Shown piece by piece: positions 36,927 to 46,388 of a stretch of DNA of 64,000 bases. The translations under genes and the position numbers were made by a program. Numbering within the stretch: position 1 is the first letter of the stretch; the number at the start of each line of letters is the position of its first letter. Source of the DNA: Komagataeibacter saccharivorans (GTDB taxonomy: Bacteria; Pseudomonadota; Alphaproteobacteria; Acetobacterales; Acetobacteraceae). The DNA lies in NCBI RefSeq assembly GCF_003207825.1, contig NZ_NKTY01000008.1, positions 50,532 to 114,531 of the forward strand. Reading direction: 5' to 3'. The notes under the pieces are model-generated. The model was not told the origin of the DNA and searched no databases. It saw nothing but the letters and a program-made list of their open reading frames with translations.

Positions 36927-39900
36927 TCATCCATCGGAAAAGACCGCCGGGTCCATAAGAAGGGCCGCCAGTTCCGGCATGCGCAGATGAAGGGGAATGA
37001 CCATCCCGCCCCCACATTCCCTTACCCGCTGCGCGGGGGCGCCTATATCAAACGTCACGACGGGGATCTTCTGCCGCCAGAACGCCGTCAGGACATAGGA
37101 CCACGTTTCGGGCCATTGCGCGGGCAGGAAACCCCAGTCACAGCCCTGTTCGGATATAAGGGCGGGCAGTTCGTCATCGCCATACGGCCCCGTAATTTCA
37201 ACAACACCCGTTTCCAGCAGGCGTTCATCATCGCAGGTAAAGCCCACGATCACGAACCGCAGCGGCAGGCCGGTTTCCACCACATAACGCGCCAGTTTAA
37301 GGATGACATTATAACCTTTTTCCATCCCGATCGCGCCAATCAGCAGGATGCGCCTGACCTCGCTGTCCAGTTTGGGACGAAAGGCAATCCGTTCATTCGC
37401 CGTTGGCGCTTCCCATTGATGGATTATGGGGGAAACACCCATCTGCCGCCGGTATCGGGCGGCCACATCCTTGCATGATGCGATGATTTCCGTGGCCCCG
37501 TTCAGGATATCCCGACTTCGATCACGCAGGTCACTGGCGGTCAGGTCATCTTCATTCAACGCACCGAGGTCACGGACACATCGCCCGCATGCGTCCTCGC
37601 TCTGCTCGCCACAGTAAATGTTGTTGTAGGATATAAGCGTAATACGCGGACAGAACCACGAATAATCATGCAGATAGACGTTATAGGGTATGCCACACCG
37701 CGCCACGCGCCCGATTGCGGCAATACCCGCGCCTATGTAGCTGTGCATCTCGATGCGCTCACAGTTCAGGGCAAGCAGGATGTCCTGCAATGCGTCGCCG
37801 TCGGTATCGCACAGGATGTTGGGATAGTCCTCCAGTGTCGCGGGAAGGACATGCCAGCGTGCCGGCACGCCTTTTTTCCCTGCTGTCAGCGGGGATATGA
37901 CAAGCGCCAGTTTTCCTTCATCCGTAATCTGCGCGGCACGCCTGCGCACGAATTTCTGCACGCCCCCGCCCCGGTTATGGGTAACAAGGGCGACTGTCGC
38001 CCGGCCCCGCAGGTCCGCGGTCAGGCGGGTCATGTCAACAAGGCGGCGGAACGGCCCCAGCGGGTCCTTTTTCTGCCATGCCTGCACAACCGCGTCATAC
38101 CCCGGATGCAGTCCGTTCAGTATACGCAGGTTACGACGCATGAGGTCACCACGAAACGCGCTGAACGACTGCCCTTCCACATGTCCCACGAAAGTATTCA
38201 GGCACACCACATGCCGCCACCCCAGCGCCAGCGCGCGGCGGCTGAAATCGTTTTCCTCTCCATACCCCTGCGCGAAAACGTCTTCGCGCAGTACGCCGGT
38301 CTGGCGCAGGCATTCCGCGCGGATATACATGCAGAAGCCATGGGCTGTCGGCACATCCACCGTATCCGTACGCCCCAGCCCGGCAAGAAGGGCCGCTAGC
38401 TCCTCCACCTCGTCATAGCGGGGAATGGTGTTCTGCCCGTCATTGCGTGGGTAACTGAAAATGGTCGCAGCGTTGGACAGGGGTGTTGCCGTGCCAATAT
38501 CGGGCGCGCTGTACGCGGTTGCCCGCAGGCACGAAACCCACCCCCTGGGCAGCAGCGTATCGCTGTTGAGCAGGATAACGTCCTCATCGCGCCCCGCTTC
38601 GCGCAGGCCCCGATTGGCGGTGTAGGTGAAGCCCCGGTTGCGTTCGTTATGAAGGACCTGAATACCTTCGCGCCCTTCCAGACTTTCCAGATAGGCGACA
38701 ATGGCAGGATCGGGTGAACAGTCGTTAACCGCCACGATCCGCGTATCCGCTTCCCGCCATTTCAGGGCCAGTGACAGGCATTCCTTTGTCACTTTCAGTC
38801 CCTTGTAAACGGGAATGACGATAACGACCGGATTGACCGCGGGATCACGCACGTCTTTACCGCGATGGGGTGAAAACCGTGGCGTATGGAGGGCCGGATA
38901 GGGAAGAACGCAATGGGCAGGCGCTTCCGGCGGGCAGGCGGCCGGAAAGGCCATCGCGACCCGTTCCGCCTGATGGCGGGCATACTGTGCGCCCGCCTGC
39001 GGCGTAAGGGGGCTTCCGTACAGATCCTGCCCGAACGGGTCCGTTATCCTGACGGGATCAGCAGCACAATCCGCCAGATCAGCCCATGTAATGCAGAACT
39101 CCGTGCGGCTGCGTTCTGGGGATAACCGACCGGCATCCTCAACCCCGAATACTTTTTCGCAGATCACCCCATCCGTCCGCTCCGATCGCACGACCAGACG
39201 GTTTTCCGCCGCGATATTGTTAGGGTAGCGGCACCACCCGCTGATCCCTTCGGCACATTCTTCAACAAAGCCCTGAAACTGCCAGATGCTCCTGCATTCC
39301 AGACCACTACCGACCAGTTGCCTGCCTTTGTAATGCACATGTACCGGACATAACGTAGGGGGGATGGTGACATTATCCACCTTCCAGACCGCGTATTCCC
39401 CCTGATCCGTCAGCAGTGACACGGATGCGGCGATTTCGTTCCCGCCCGTACGGATCGTAATGGATGGCTGGCGTCTTGTCTGGACCCCGACAACAATCTG
39501 CCCGTCCGGCAACATACCGCACCAGCCGTTACACCTGACCGCCTTTACAACCATATCGCACAGGCGATGGAAGACATCGAAATACAGCACGGCGGTTTCC
39601 CGCAGGAGCGACTTCATCTCGACAAACGCATTGTCGTACGCGCCAGCCCTGATCCGCGCCATGAGAAGAAAAAACCGCGCAACGGGCGATATGACGGTAC
39701 CCGCCAGAAATTCCAGGGCTTCGGAAGCGCGCGGATCGCCCGTTACCAGACGGCACAGCCCGATGCCGAGCATGATATCATGCGCGCTGGGATGGGTGCG
39801 CTGCAGGTACAGAAGCCGACGCAGGCAGGCAGGCACGTCACCCGCCACGGGGGCAAGCTGTTCATACTTTCCGGTTAAGGTCAGGATATAGCGGCGGGTT

Positions 39901-39938
39901 TCCTCCAGCACGAAACTATTGATGTATGGATCATCCAT
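36927..39938 (-). CDS. Bimodular GT2-GT4 glycosyltransferase
   Basis: 1003 residues. The first 365 are an uncharacterised region, alpha-helical at first and then beta-rich with W-C-R-Y-P. The GT2 domain (about 370-600) has V-V-I-V-I-P-V-Y-K-G, I-V-A-V-N-D-C-S-P-D, V-I-L-L-N-S-D-T-L-L-P-R-G-W with the metal-binding acidic pair, and G-Y-G-E-E-N-D-F as the downstream acidic motif. A GT-B-like C-terminal half (about 655-1000) contains V-T-H-N-R-G-G-G-V-Q and I-L-L-I-G-A-I-G-M-E-K-G-Y. The protein probably makes two linkages of an O-antigen or exopolysaccharide. No membrane helix is visible. Acceptor and donor sugars are unknown. Confidence 0.83.
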   Translation of the reverse strand: MDDPYINSFVLEETRRYILTLTGKYEQLAPVAGDVPACLRRLLYLQRTHPSAHDIMLGIGLCRLVTGDPRASEALEFLAGTVISPVARFFLLMARIRAGAYDNAFVEMKSLLRETAVLYFDVFHRLCDMVVKAVRCNGWCGMLPDGQIVVGVQTRRQPSITIRTGGNEIAASVSLLTDQGEYAVWKVDNVTIPPTLCPVHVHYKGRQLVGSGLECRSIWQFQGFVEECAEGISGWCRYPNNIAAENRLVVRSERTDGVICEKVFGVEDAGRLSPERSRTEFCITWADLADCAADPVRITDPFGQDLYGSPLTPQAGAQYARHQAERVAMAFPAACPPEAPAHCVLPYPALHTPRFSPHRGKDVRDPAVNPVVIVIPVYKGLKVTKECLSLALKWREADTRIVAVNDCSPDPAIVAYLESLEGREGIQVLHNERNRGFTYTANRGLREAGRDEDVILLNSDTLLPRGWVSCLRATAYSAPDIGTATPLSNAATIFSYPRNDGQNTIPRYDEVEELAALLAGLGRTDTVDVPTAHGFCMYIRAECLRQTGVLREDVFAQGYGEENDFSRRALALGWRHVVCLNTFVGHVEGQSFSAFRGDLMRRNLRILNGLHPGYDAVVQAWQKKDPLGPFRRLVDMTRLTADLRGRATVALVTHNRGGGVQKFVRRRAAQITDEGKLALVISPLTAGKKGVPARWHVLPATLEDYPNILCDTDGDALQDILLALNCERIEMHSYIGAGIAAIGRVARCGIPYNVYLHDYSWFCPRITLISYNNIYCGEQSEDACGRCVRDLGALNEDDLTASDLRDRSRDILNGATEIIASCKDVAARYRRQMGVSPIIHQWEAPTANERIAFRPKLDSEVRRILLIGAIGMEKGYNVILKLARYVVETGLPLRFVIVGFTCDDERLLETGVVEITGPYGDDELPALISEQGCDWGFLPAQWPETWSYVLTAFWRQKIPVVTFDIGAPAQRVRECGGGMVIPLHLRMPELAALLMDPAVFSDG

Positions 39939-40132
39939 TATTCAGCCTCATCAATAATTCCGTTTCCCTACCATTTCCACAAAATGGCATTACTTCCCTT
40001 CTGTCGGATATGGACAGCAACTGACGGAGTTACAGCGACAGGATATGGGAAAGAACATGTCCGCTACCCCCCGATAAAGTATCAGGAGCCATACCGTTAT
40101 ATTTCAGAACGGCTTCGGGCTTTTACTGGTTT

Positions 40133-40567
40133 TCATGGCTGCCTGTTCTGTCCGGATTTCAAAAACGCATGCCAGATATCATATAGCGGAACCTGCGCCC
40201 TGCATGGCGCGCGCAATTCATTGCGTCCGATCCGCTGCCAGTGTTCCTCCCCCGAACTCCAGTCGCCCCGGTTGACCGAACTGGCGACGTCGCGGTTGTT
40301 CTTCAGGTACCATTTTTCATCAAATTCATCGCCCCCGGCATCCCGCCCTTCAAAAAAGCCGATCCGGGTAAAATGCTCCTTGCCGCTGCTGAACTCATCA
40401 CGATGGATGGCGGCATCCACATCCGGGTTGGCTTTCAGGTAGGCTGCTTCATCAAACGGCAGGCTGCGCAGATATTCAGTTATCAGGAAACGGAACATCG
40501 CCTCAGGTATGATGACGGCGTTGTCCTGTCTTTTAATGCTGGATTCAACAACAGAATAAGGAATCAT
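40133..40567 (-). CDS. Stand-alone two-repeat protein related to glycosyltransferase N-terminal repeats
   Basis: About 144 residues, start at the ATG at 40567 (frame is open 6 codons further). After about 35 leading residues come two copies of one motif: F-D-E-A-A-Y-L-K-A-N-P-D-V then H-F-T-R-I-G-F-F-E-G-R-D, and F-D-E-K-W-Y-L-K-N-N-R-D-V then H-W-Q-R-I-G-R-N-E-L. The same unit builds the N-terminus of the 987-residue glycosyltransferase two genes downstream. The protein has no catalytic domain, signal peptide or membrane helix. It could be a protein-protein or glycan-binding accessory of the glycan machinery. That role is inferred from the shared repeats. Confidence 0.68.
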   Translation of the reverse strand: MIPYSVVESSIKRQDNAVIIPEAMFRFLITEYLRSLPFDEAAYLKANPDVDAAIHRDEFSSGKEHFTRIGFFEGRDAGGDEFDEKWYLKNNRDVASSVNRGDWSSGEEHWQRIGRNELRAPCRAQVPLYDIWHAFLKSGQNRQP

Positions 40568-40608
40568 TGTTTCTCCCACACCCAAAACGGTATTCTGGGG
40601 TCTAAAAA

Positions 40609-41730
40609 TTAAAAATCAGTCAATTGAAACGCGGGTTTCCCGGCTTCCAGTCGCGCCAGCATGCGTTCGACTTCCGCAGGCGTGATCGCCAGTTGCCGGT
40701 CCCATGGAAGGCTGCCCTGCATCCTGCCGCTCTGCGGGGTCCGGACCTCGTGGTAATCAAGTTTCCGGCCTTCCGCGATCAGCCAGTAGAACAGTTCCAG
40801 TGCATTACCGGGCATGAAAACCAGCACTTCGGTTGCGGGCCGACAGAAAAGCGTATTGCTCAGCCCCGCCCCCATCGCCCCCACCACACGGCGCGCGGAA
40901 CGGAACATCGCCACCTGTTCCATAAAGGGCACGGTGCTGCCCGCGAACGTGGTGTATCCGTGCTGTTCAAAGACGGTCCTGACCGCGGCTTCATCTTCAA
41001 AATCACGGGTGGTCGCCGGTGCCCTTGGTATGTACAGGGCGTCGATATCGGCGGGAGGCACCTGATCGGCGATAAAGTCCATACATTCCATGACAAGGGG
41101 GGAAAGGAAAACGGCATGGGCGGTCAGGCCGCTGGGCACCAGCAGTTCACCGAAATGGACCGGCGCGCCACCTGATTCAATGATCCTGTTTTCCGTAATG
41201 CCGACGGCATGCAGCGATTCACGCATGACGGTGCGCAATGTGCCCTCCACTGCGTGGATCACGACGGGCCAGTCCCGGTCCGGCAGGTACTGTCTGGCCA
41301 CATATGCCCGGGGCAGCATTTCCGCCAGCCAGTGGCCGTAATTTCCTGCCCCGCGCTTTTTGCACAGTATGGCGCGCGGGTGTGACGGAATGGATGCGGG
41401 CTGCGCCAGACTGGCCTGCAATGTCGCACGGGCCCGCACGATTTCATGCGCCGGGACATCAGCCTGGCTGGCGGCGACAAGATGCCCGTCCCCCGTAAAC
41501 ACCAGCCCTTCTTCCACAACATAGACATCGCGCGCCAGATGAAACGCCACCGGCGGAATGACGTGTTTCGACAGGTTCCAGCGCCTGCGCAATATCCGGG
41601 CCACATCAGGGGGCATCAGGTGCGGATCATAGATGCGCGGCGGTCTCATATACTGGAACGATGGGGTGATCGGGATCGTTCGGACCTGTTCCAGCGCGTC
41701 CGTTTCAATCAGCATGTCTGCCTGCGTCAT
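40609..41730 (-). CDS. GT61-family glycosyltransferase
   Basis: 373 residues. The DUF563/GT61 signature is visible as N-Y-G-H-W-L-A-E-M-L-P-R in the middle and G-A-M-G-A-G-L-S-N-T-L-F near the end, followed by F-M-P-G-N. GT61 enzymes transfer xylose, N-acetylglucosamine or similar residues in plants and act on capsule or LPS in bacteria; the donor here is unknown. The ATG at 41730 overlaps the stop of the HAD-FkbH gene (ATGA at 41727-41730), so the two are coupled. The frame continues 12 codons upstream into that gene, which I regard as not translated. Confidence 0.86.
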   Translation of the reverse strand: MTQADMLIETDALEQVRTIPITPSFQYMRPPRIYDPHLMPPDVARILRRRWNLSKHVIPPVAFHLARDVYVVEEGLVFTGDGHLVAASQADVPAHEIVRARATLQASLAQPASIPSHPRAILCKKRGAGNYGHWLAEMLPRAYVARQYLPDRDWPVVIHAVEGTLRTVMRESLHAVGITENRIIESGGAPVHFGELLVPSGLTAHAVFLSPLVMECMDFIADQVPPADIDALYIPRAPATTRDFEDEAAVRTVFEQHGYTTFAGSTVPFMEQVAMFRSARRVVGAMGAGLSNTLFCRPATEVLVFMPGNALELFYWLIAEGRKLDYHEVRTPQSGRMQGSLPWDRQLAITPAEVERMLARLEAGKPAFQLTDF

Positions 41731-44700
41731 GCGGGAACCGGAAGCTGTCGGGCCGGGCTGCAACACAATGCCTCCACCTGTTCCGCCAGCCGCCTGTAGA
41801 CCGCGCGGCTGAAATGCACGCCCACGTCATCGGGACTGTCCAGATCCGCCACCGTCCGCACGAAATCGGCCAGGTCAATGCTCAGATAACCATAACGCGC
41901 CACCAGCGGCCGGACGACCGCATTGATCTTCGCAAACGCATCCAGCACCCATGACTGGCCGCCCACCCGCGTATTGAGCATGAGGACGATGACGGTCCTG
42001 CCCCGCAGCGTCTCGAACATCGCTGTCACATCATTTTCAAGCTGCTGGAGGTCAAGCGGGCCGTGACAGGTAAATTCCGTCTGCATGAACCGCCAGTCCT
42101 CGGCGCTGAAATCCGGCGCGTGGCCCAGACGCCGGGCTATGTCCTCATACCCGATCCGCCCGAAATCCTGATCGGGTATGACACTGCTGTTGAATGGCAG
42201 CAGAAGGTCCGTGCTGCGCGAACGGTACAAAGTGCCGAATACTTCGGATGAGAAGGAAAGCACATAAACATCCGCGCTGCGCTCATTGATCGCGCTGCCG
42301 ACACGCACCGGAATGCGCGCCAGCAGGTCCCGCCCCGCCGGGGTATCCAGTTCCCGTTGCAGGGCGACGGAACGCGCCAGTGGATGGATGGACCATTCCT
42401 GATACGGGTATGGAAATTCCTCGATCGTTTCGTATTTCACCCGCAGGTAATGGGTCATCATGCTCAGGTCGCAGGCCCCGCGCACGCAGATCACAGGCCG
42501 CGATGCGCGACTGGTAACGGGCGCGCCGTCCGCATCGGCATCGTCCGTCAGGGTGATCCAGTCCGGATCTGGCCCCTCAGGGCTGCCGCTGACCGCGCCA
42601 TTGATGTCAACACATGGGCAGCCCAGCCGGTGCCAGACAAACTGTTCGATCCCCATATTCATCGCGCGGCATGAAAACAGGAAATGATGCGCGACACCCT
42701 CGCGGATCAGGAAAAATCCGCATATGCCATACTGTCCATACCGATCGGCAACCTTTACGTAGCCCGCATGGCTGTTGAAACATTCCCTTAGTTCCGCTGC
42801 CGCGAAATCCCGGGCCTGCTCCGCCGTTTCGGGCCAGCGGCGTTTGGTGAAATTGAGCTGGTTGGTACGGTTGACCAGATCAAGTATGCGCGGAAACTGC
42901 GCCATGACATCATAATGCAGGCTGACCCGCACATTGCTGTGGCGCAGGAAATCCAGATTGTCGCCCGCCAGCCTGCGTTCCGCCTGCCGCTGTTCGAGAA
43001 CCCTGTAATGGGCAAGCCGCGTCATGTCGGGGTCTGGCTTGCCCTGCATGCGGGGATCATCGGCAAGCTGCGCTACATATTCCGCATCCGCCACCTGCAG
43101 GCCGGGATTGTAATGCACGGCCTCGTTCAGGTTCATCGGGTTATCATCGATGAACAGGACCGTGGAGGCCCGCAACTGCGCGCTTTCGATAATATCGCGG
43201 ATCAGCAGCCCCTTGGGGGCAAAGGCGATGCGCGGGAACACGATATGATCCCATGCGCCACATGCACGCAGCAGATCCCGCGCGGCGGCCTCATCATTCT
43301 TGGAACATACGGCATTGATGATGCCACGCTGCGACAGGGTGCGCAGCAGGTCCACATGGGCCGCAACCGGTTGCGCGCCCCCTTCGGTCAGGGTGCCCCG
43401 CCAGAAGGTTTCATCCAGATCCCATATGACCAGCCTTATGCTTTCCGCTGGCGGGGCAAGCAGCGCCCCGATTTGCGCAATGCGCTGTTCCAGTGCGGGC
43501 AGCAGGTCCCCGGCCAGTGGAACGGCCCGCTGGCAGGCGGCCAGTGCTTCGGCCGGGCGGTCAAGGGCGAGCAGCAGCCCCGCCCGCGTGTAATGGTAGT
43601 GAAATGTCTCCCCGCTCGCCACGGCGCGTTCGGATGCGGCAAGGGCTTCCTCCAGCGCGCCGATGGCTTCCAGCCCATTGGCCAGCATGTGCTCGTAATG
43701 CCCCGGCAGCGGGGCCAGACGGGCCGCCATGCGTAACGTGCTGACAATACCACCGAAATCGCGCAACCGGTACTGGATCTCGGCCTGCTGATGATAAAGG
43801 CCCGACTGGTCCGGCGCCGCCGCAACCGCGCGGCGGACATATCGCAGGGCGGATGGCGCATCATCCGCCGCCAGCATGACCTGCGCCGCCTGGGCCGCCC
43901 AGCCGGAAGGCGCATGCCCCCCTTCCATCAGGCTGCGCATCGTACGCGCGGCATCCGCCACCGCCATGTGCCCCGCCCGCCATGCCGCCAGCGTTGCGAC
44001 ATAACGCGCGGCAGGATCATCCGGGGCCATGGCCAGCGCGGCGCGGGCTTCCTCTTCCGCCTGTGACCATGCCCCATGCAGCATATGAAGCTGCGCGCGT
44101 TCCAGACGGAAGGCGGTTTTATGCGGGTTATGGGTAATCGCCGCGTGCAACTGCGCATCCGTAAATCGGTTATCCGTCGCCAGATTATGGCTGCCGTGAT
44201 CCGCGCCCAGAATCTCGGCCGTGGCGTGTCGGTAGGGCTGACCGATCAACCCTTCCTCCCCCAGTACCCGCGCCCATTGGGCGGGATCGCCCAGTGTGCC
44301 GTCATTACGCAGGGCGCGGCCACGGCCACGGGGCGTTATGAATTCCTGCGGGTCCGGGTTGAGATAGAGGAACCGGACATCAGCCGCCGGGAACGCCGCC
44401 GCCACAACGTCCTCAAGCCGCAGGGCCTGATCGCGCGTGATCTCCTGGCGCACCAGTGTCACCGGCCTGTCTGCCATGTACTGCCTGAAACGCGCGGCGA
44501 GATGGCGGAACTTGGAACTGAAATCGGGATAATGAACCAGAAAATCCGGCTGTACATGCCCCCGATAAAGCGGAAACTGGTGGTGAAAGAGAACGCCGGT
44601 CGGCACGTCCTCCACGCAATGCGGGTCGAGATCCGTGCGCAGGATCAGGTTTTCAGGATGAAAAACATCGAAATCGGCTTCCAGTATCCGTAACAGGCCG

Positions 44701-44855
44701 GAAAAGGGCGTGGCCAGCCAGTCGAAAAAATGCGCCACGTTTTCCCTGCCGTGCATGCGCAACTCAAAGGCCGTGTCACAGCGCCAGCCCAGACTGATCA
44801 GTTCTCTTGACACCTTTCCCCCGCTTTGCCGTCGGCTGCGGGCAGGGCTGCGCAT
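41727..44855 (-). CDS. Four-module protein: DUF1796, TPR, HAD-IIIC/FkbH, SGNH-like
   Basis: 1042 residues. Residues about 17-210 match DUF1796, a putative papain-like cysteine peptidase family (L-I-S-L-G-W-R-C-D-T-A-F-E-L, then F-F-D-W). Residues 230-460 look like TPR-type helical repeats. Residues 474-760 form an FkbH-like HAD-IIIC unit: D-L-D-E-T (479-483) with the nucleophile Asp, S-K-N-D (518-521), F-I-D-D-N (568-572), and an acyltransferase-like second half with N-R-T-N-Q-L-N-F-T-K. The last 250 residues look SGNH-like, with G-A-C-D-L-S at 793-798. FkbH proteins load glyceryl or related acyl groups; here an unusual acyl or phosphoglyceryl decoration of a surface glycan is possible. The start could instead be the GTG at 44813. 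Confidence 0.8.
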   Translation of the reverse strand: MRSPARSRRQSGGKVSRELISLGWRCDTAFELRMHGRENVAHFFDWLATPFSGLLRILEADFDVFHPENLILRTDLDPHCVEDVPTGVLFHHQFPLYRGHVQPDFLVHYPDFSSKFRHLAARFRQYMADRPVTLVRQEITRDQALRLEDVVAAAFPAADVRFLYLNPDPQEFITPRGRGRALRNDGTLGDPAQWARVLGEEGLIGQPYRHATAEILGADHGSHNLATDNRFTDAQLHAAITHNPHKTAFRLERAQLHMLHGAWSQAEEEARAALAMAPDDPAARYVATLAAWRAGHMAVADAARTMRSLMEGGHAPSGWAAQAAQVMLAADDAPSALRYVRRAVAAAPDQSGLYHQQAEIQYRLRDFGGIVSTLRMAARLAPLPGHYEHMLANGLEAIGALEEALAASERAVASGETFHYHYTRAGLLLALDRPAEALAACQRAVPLAGDLLPALEQRIAQIGALLAPPAESIRLVIWDLDETFWRGTLTEGGAQPVAAHVDLLRTLSQRGIINAVCSKNDEAAARDLLRACGAWDHIVFPRIAFAPKGLLIRDIIESAQLRASTVLFIDDNPMNLNEAVHYNPGLQVADAEYVAQLADDPRMQGKPDPDMTRLAHYRVLEQRQAERRLAGDNLDFLRHSNVRVSLHYDVMAQFPRILDLVNRTNQLNFTKRRWPETAEQARDFAAAELRECFNSHAGYVKVADRYGQYGICGFFLIREGVAHHFLFSCRAMNMGIEQFVWHRLGCPCVDINGAVSGSPEGPDPDWITLTDDADADGAPVTSRASRPVICVRGACDLSMMTHYLRVKYETIEEFPYPYQEWSIHPLARSVALQRELDTPAGRDLLARIPVRVGSAINERSADVYVLSFSSEVFGTLYRSRSTDLLLPFNSSVIPDQDFGRIGYEDIARRLGHAPDFSAEDWRFMQTEFTCHGPLDLQQLENDVTAMFETLRGRTVIVLMLNTRVGGQSWVLDAFAKINAVVRPLVARYGYLSIDLADFVRTVADLDSPDDVGVHFSRAVYRRLAEQVEALCCSPARQLPVPA

Positions 44856-44983
44856 TGCCGCAACCCATTGCCCCGACAGGGGATCACGCTAGAGGCAGGG
44901 AGTTGACAGCACGTTAACCCGTCCCCGCCGCCGGGAAGAAAATGGCGACCGGCATTGCGCCCCACCGGCCCGTAATCCCGCGC

Positions 44984-45205
44984 CTATGTCGCCCCGCCGT
45001 TTCCCCACCACCGCAACAGCCACATCAGCGCGGATATGACGGCCCCGATCAGCAGGCCGGTCGTAATCGGGGCGTAGAAGGTGAAACCGGGTCGCTGGAT
45101 CAGGATGTCACCGGGCAGCCGACCCAGCGGCAGGCGGGACAGAAAGGGCCAGCATATCCCCGCGACCACAAGGACAAGACCGGCTGCGATCAGGATACGG
45201 GGCAT
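44984..45205 (-). CDS. DUF2905 small membrane protein
   Basis: 73 residues starting at the ATG at 45205. Two helices flank the family core L-P-G-D-I at the middle (L-P-L-G-R-L-P-G-D-I-L-I) with the F-Y-A-P-I-T-T segment, matching DUF2905 in length and layout. Function unknown. The frame extends 37 codons upstream without family similarity, so the shorter start is preferred. It sits divergently from the NAD regulator gene. Confidence 0.8.
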   Translation of the reverse strand: MPRILIAAGLVLVVAGICWPFLSRLPLGRLPGDILIQRPGFTFYAPITTGLLIGAVISALMWLLRWWGNGGAT

Positions 45206-45347
45206 GAAAAACGGGCCTTCTTTGCGGGTTCCGGTCCCGTAATATGGGCTGCATGGCCGCCAGGGGAAAGAGGGCAGCCCTGTCCACCCCTGCGCGCGGT
45301 GGAAATCCCTCCCCAACCGTCGGGTTGGATGCTAGGGTGGTTCCGGC

Positions 45348-46250
45348 ATGACGACCCAGATACTGATCGAACTGATTGCTGTCCTTACGGCAGTGCGGGA
45401 TGACACCCCGCAGGTCATGACCATTGACCACGGGCGTTCCCTGCCGTCCGGCCCGCTGGAAAACGCGCATCGCTCCCTTCAGGCCGGGGTGCGGGCATGG
45501 GTGGAACGCCAGACCGGCCACCCCATCGGCCATGTCGAACAGCTTTATACCTTTGCCGACCATGGCCGCATGCTGACGACGGAACAGGTCAGGACCATCG
45601 CCATATCCTACCTTGCGCTGACCCGCAGCCACGCGGGCGAAACCGGCTGGCGGGACTGGTACGACTATTTCCCGTGGGAGAACGCCAAGTCGGATACAGG
45701 CCGGACATGCCGCGCCCATATCGAACGCAGGCTGTGCCAGTGGGTGGCGGGCATGGACAATCCGGCTACACGCATCGCGCAATGGCAGCGCTGTGTCAGC
45801 CTGTTTGCCATCGGGGACATGGCGGTGTGGGATGATGAGCTGGTGCTGCAACGCTACGAACTGCTGTATGAAGCCGGGCTGGTGCCGGAATCCGGCTGTG
45901 CTGCGGCGGATGCGGTGCCGGGCCAGCCCATGCATCATGACCACCGTCGCATCCTGGCCACCGGCATGGCGCGACTGCGGGCGAAGATACGCTACCGCCC
46001 GGTCGTGTTCGAACTCATGCCGGAAGAATTTACCCTGCTGCACCTGCAGCGCGTGATGGAAAGCCTGTCCGGCATTCATATCCACAAGCAGAATTTCCGG
46101 CGCCTGATCACGCAGCAGCAACTGGTTGAGGAAACCGGCGCCATGGAGGAAAATACCGGCGGCAGGCCCGCCCGCCTGTTCCGTTTCTGTGGCGAGGTAC
46201 GGCAGGCGCGCCAGTTCACCGGCACCAAGATTCCCCTTGCGGTGCCGTAA
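45348..46250 (+). CDS. nadQ: NadQ/NrtR-like repressor of NAD synthesis
   Basis: 300 residues. The N-terminal two thirds look like a Nudix-type domain (COG4111 class) that lacks the catalytic Nudix box and so probably senses an NAD metabolite. The C-terminal 90 residues resemble a winged helix: V-V-F-E-L-M-P-E-E-F-T-L-L-H-L-Q-R-V-M-E, N-F-R-R-L-I and G-R-P-A-R-L-F-R-F. This domain pairing is that of NrtR and of the alphaproteobacterial NadQ regulators, which repress nadABC. The gene lies immediately upstream of nadA in the same direction, with a palindrome between them. The symbol rests on family and context; the name NadQ is from memory of regulon annotation. Confidence 0.75.
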   Translation: MTTQILIELIAVLTAVRDDTPQVMTIDHGRSLPSGPLENAHRSLQAGVRAWVERQTGHPIGHVEQLYTFADHGRMLTTEQVRTIAISYLALTRSHAGETGWRDWYDYFPWENAKSDTGRTCRAHIERRLCQWVAGMDNPATRIAQWQRCVSLFAIGDMAVWDDELVLQRYELLYEAGLVPESGCAAADAVPGQPMHHDHRRILATGMARLRAKIRYRPVVFELMPEEFTLLHLQRVMESLSGIHIHKQNFRRLITQQQLVEETGAMEENTGGRPARLFRFCGEVRQARQFTGTKIPLAVP

Positions 46251-46335
46251 CGGGTGCGGCGGACCTCACGAAAATCCTGATTGACAAACAGCGTATTTCG
46301 CTCTGGAAGTGTCGGGGCGGTCCCTGCTGCGTGAC

Positions 46336-46356
46336 TTATGCTCAATATGAGCATAA
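46336..46356. promoter_or_regulatory. Putative NadQ/NrtR operator upstream of nadA
   Basis: Nine-base arms TTATGCTCA (46336-46344) and TGAGCATAA (46348-46356) form a perfect palindrome around a 3-base centre, 32 bases before the nadA start. The regulator gene ends 85 bases upstream. Position and symmetry point to a repressor site for the NAD operon. An in-frame ATG lies inside the palindrome but is not the start of nadA. Confidence 0.72.
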
Positions 46357-46388
46357 AGGGCTTGGCAGGAATGGGAAGGAAAAGGGAC

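Noticed and set aside
46338..46388. Upstream ATG extending nadA by 17 residues
   Set aside because: The ATG is inside the operator palindrome and lacks a ribosome site, whereas the ATG at 46389 has AGGAAAAGGGA in front.
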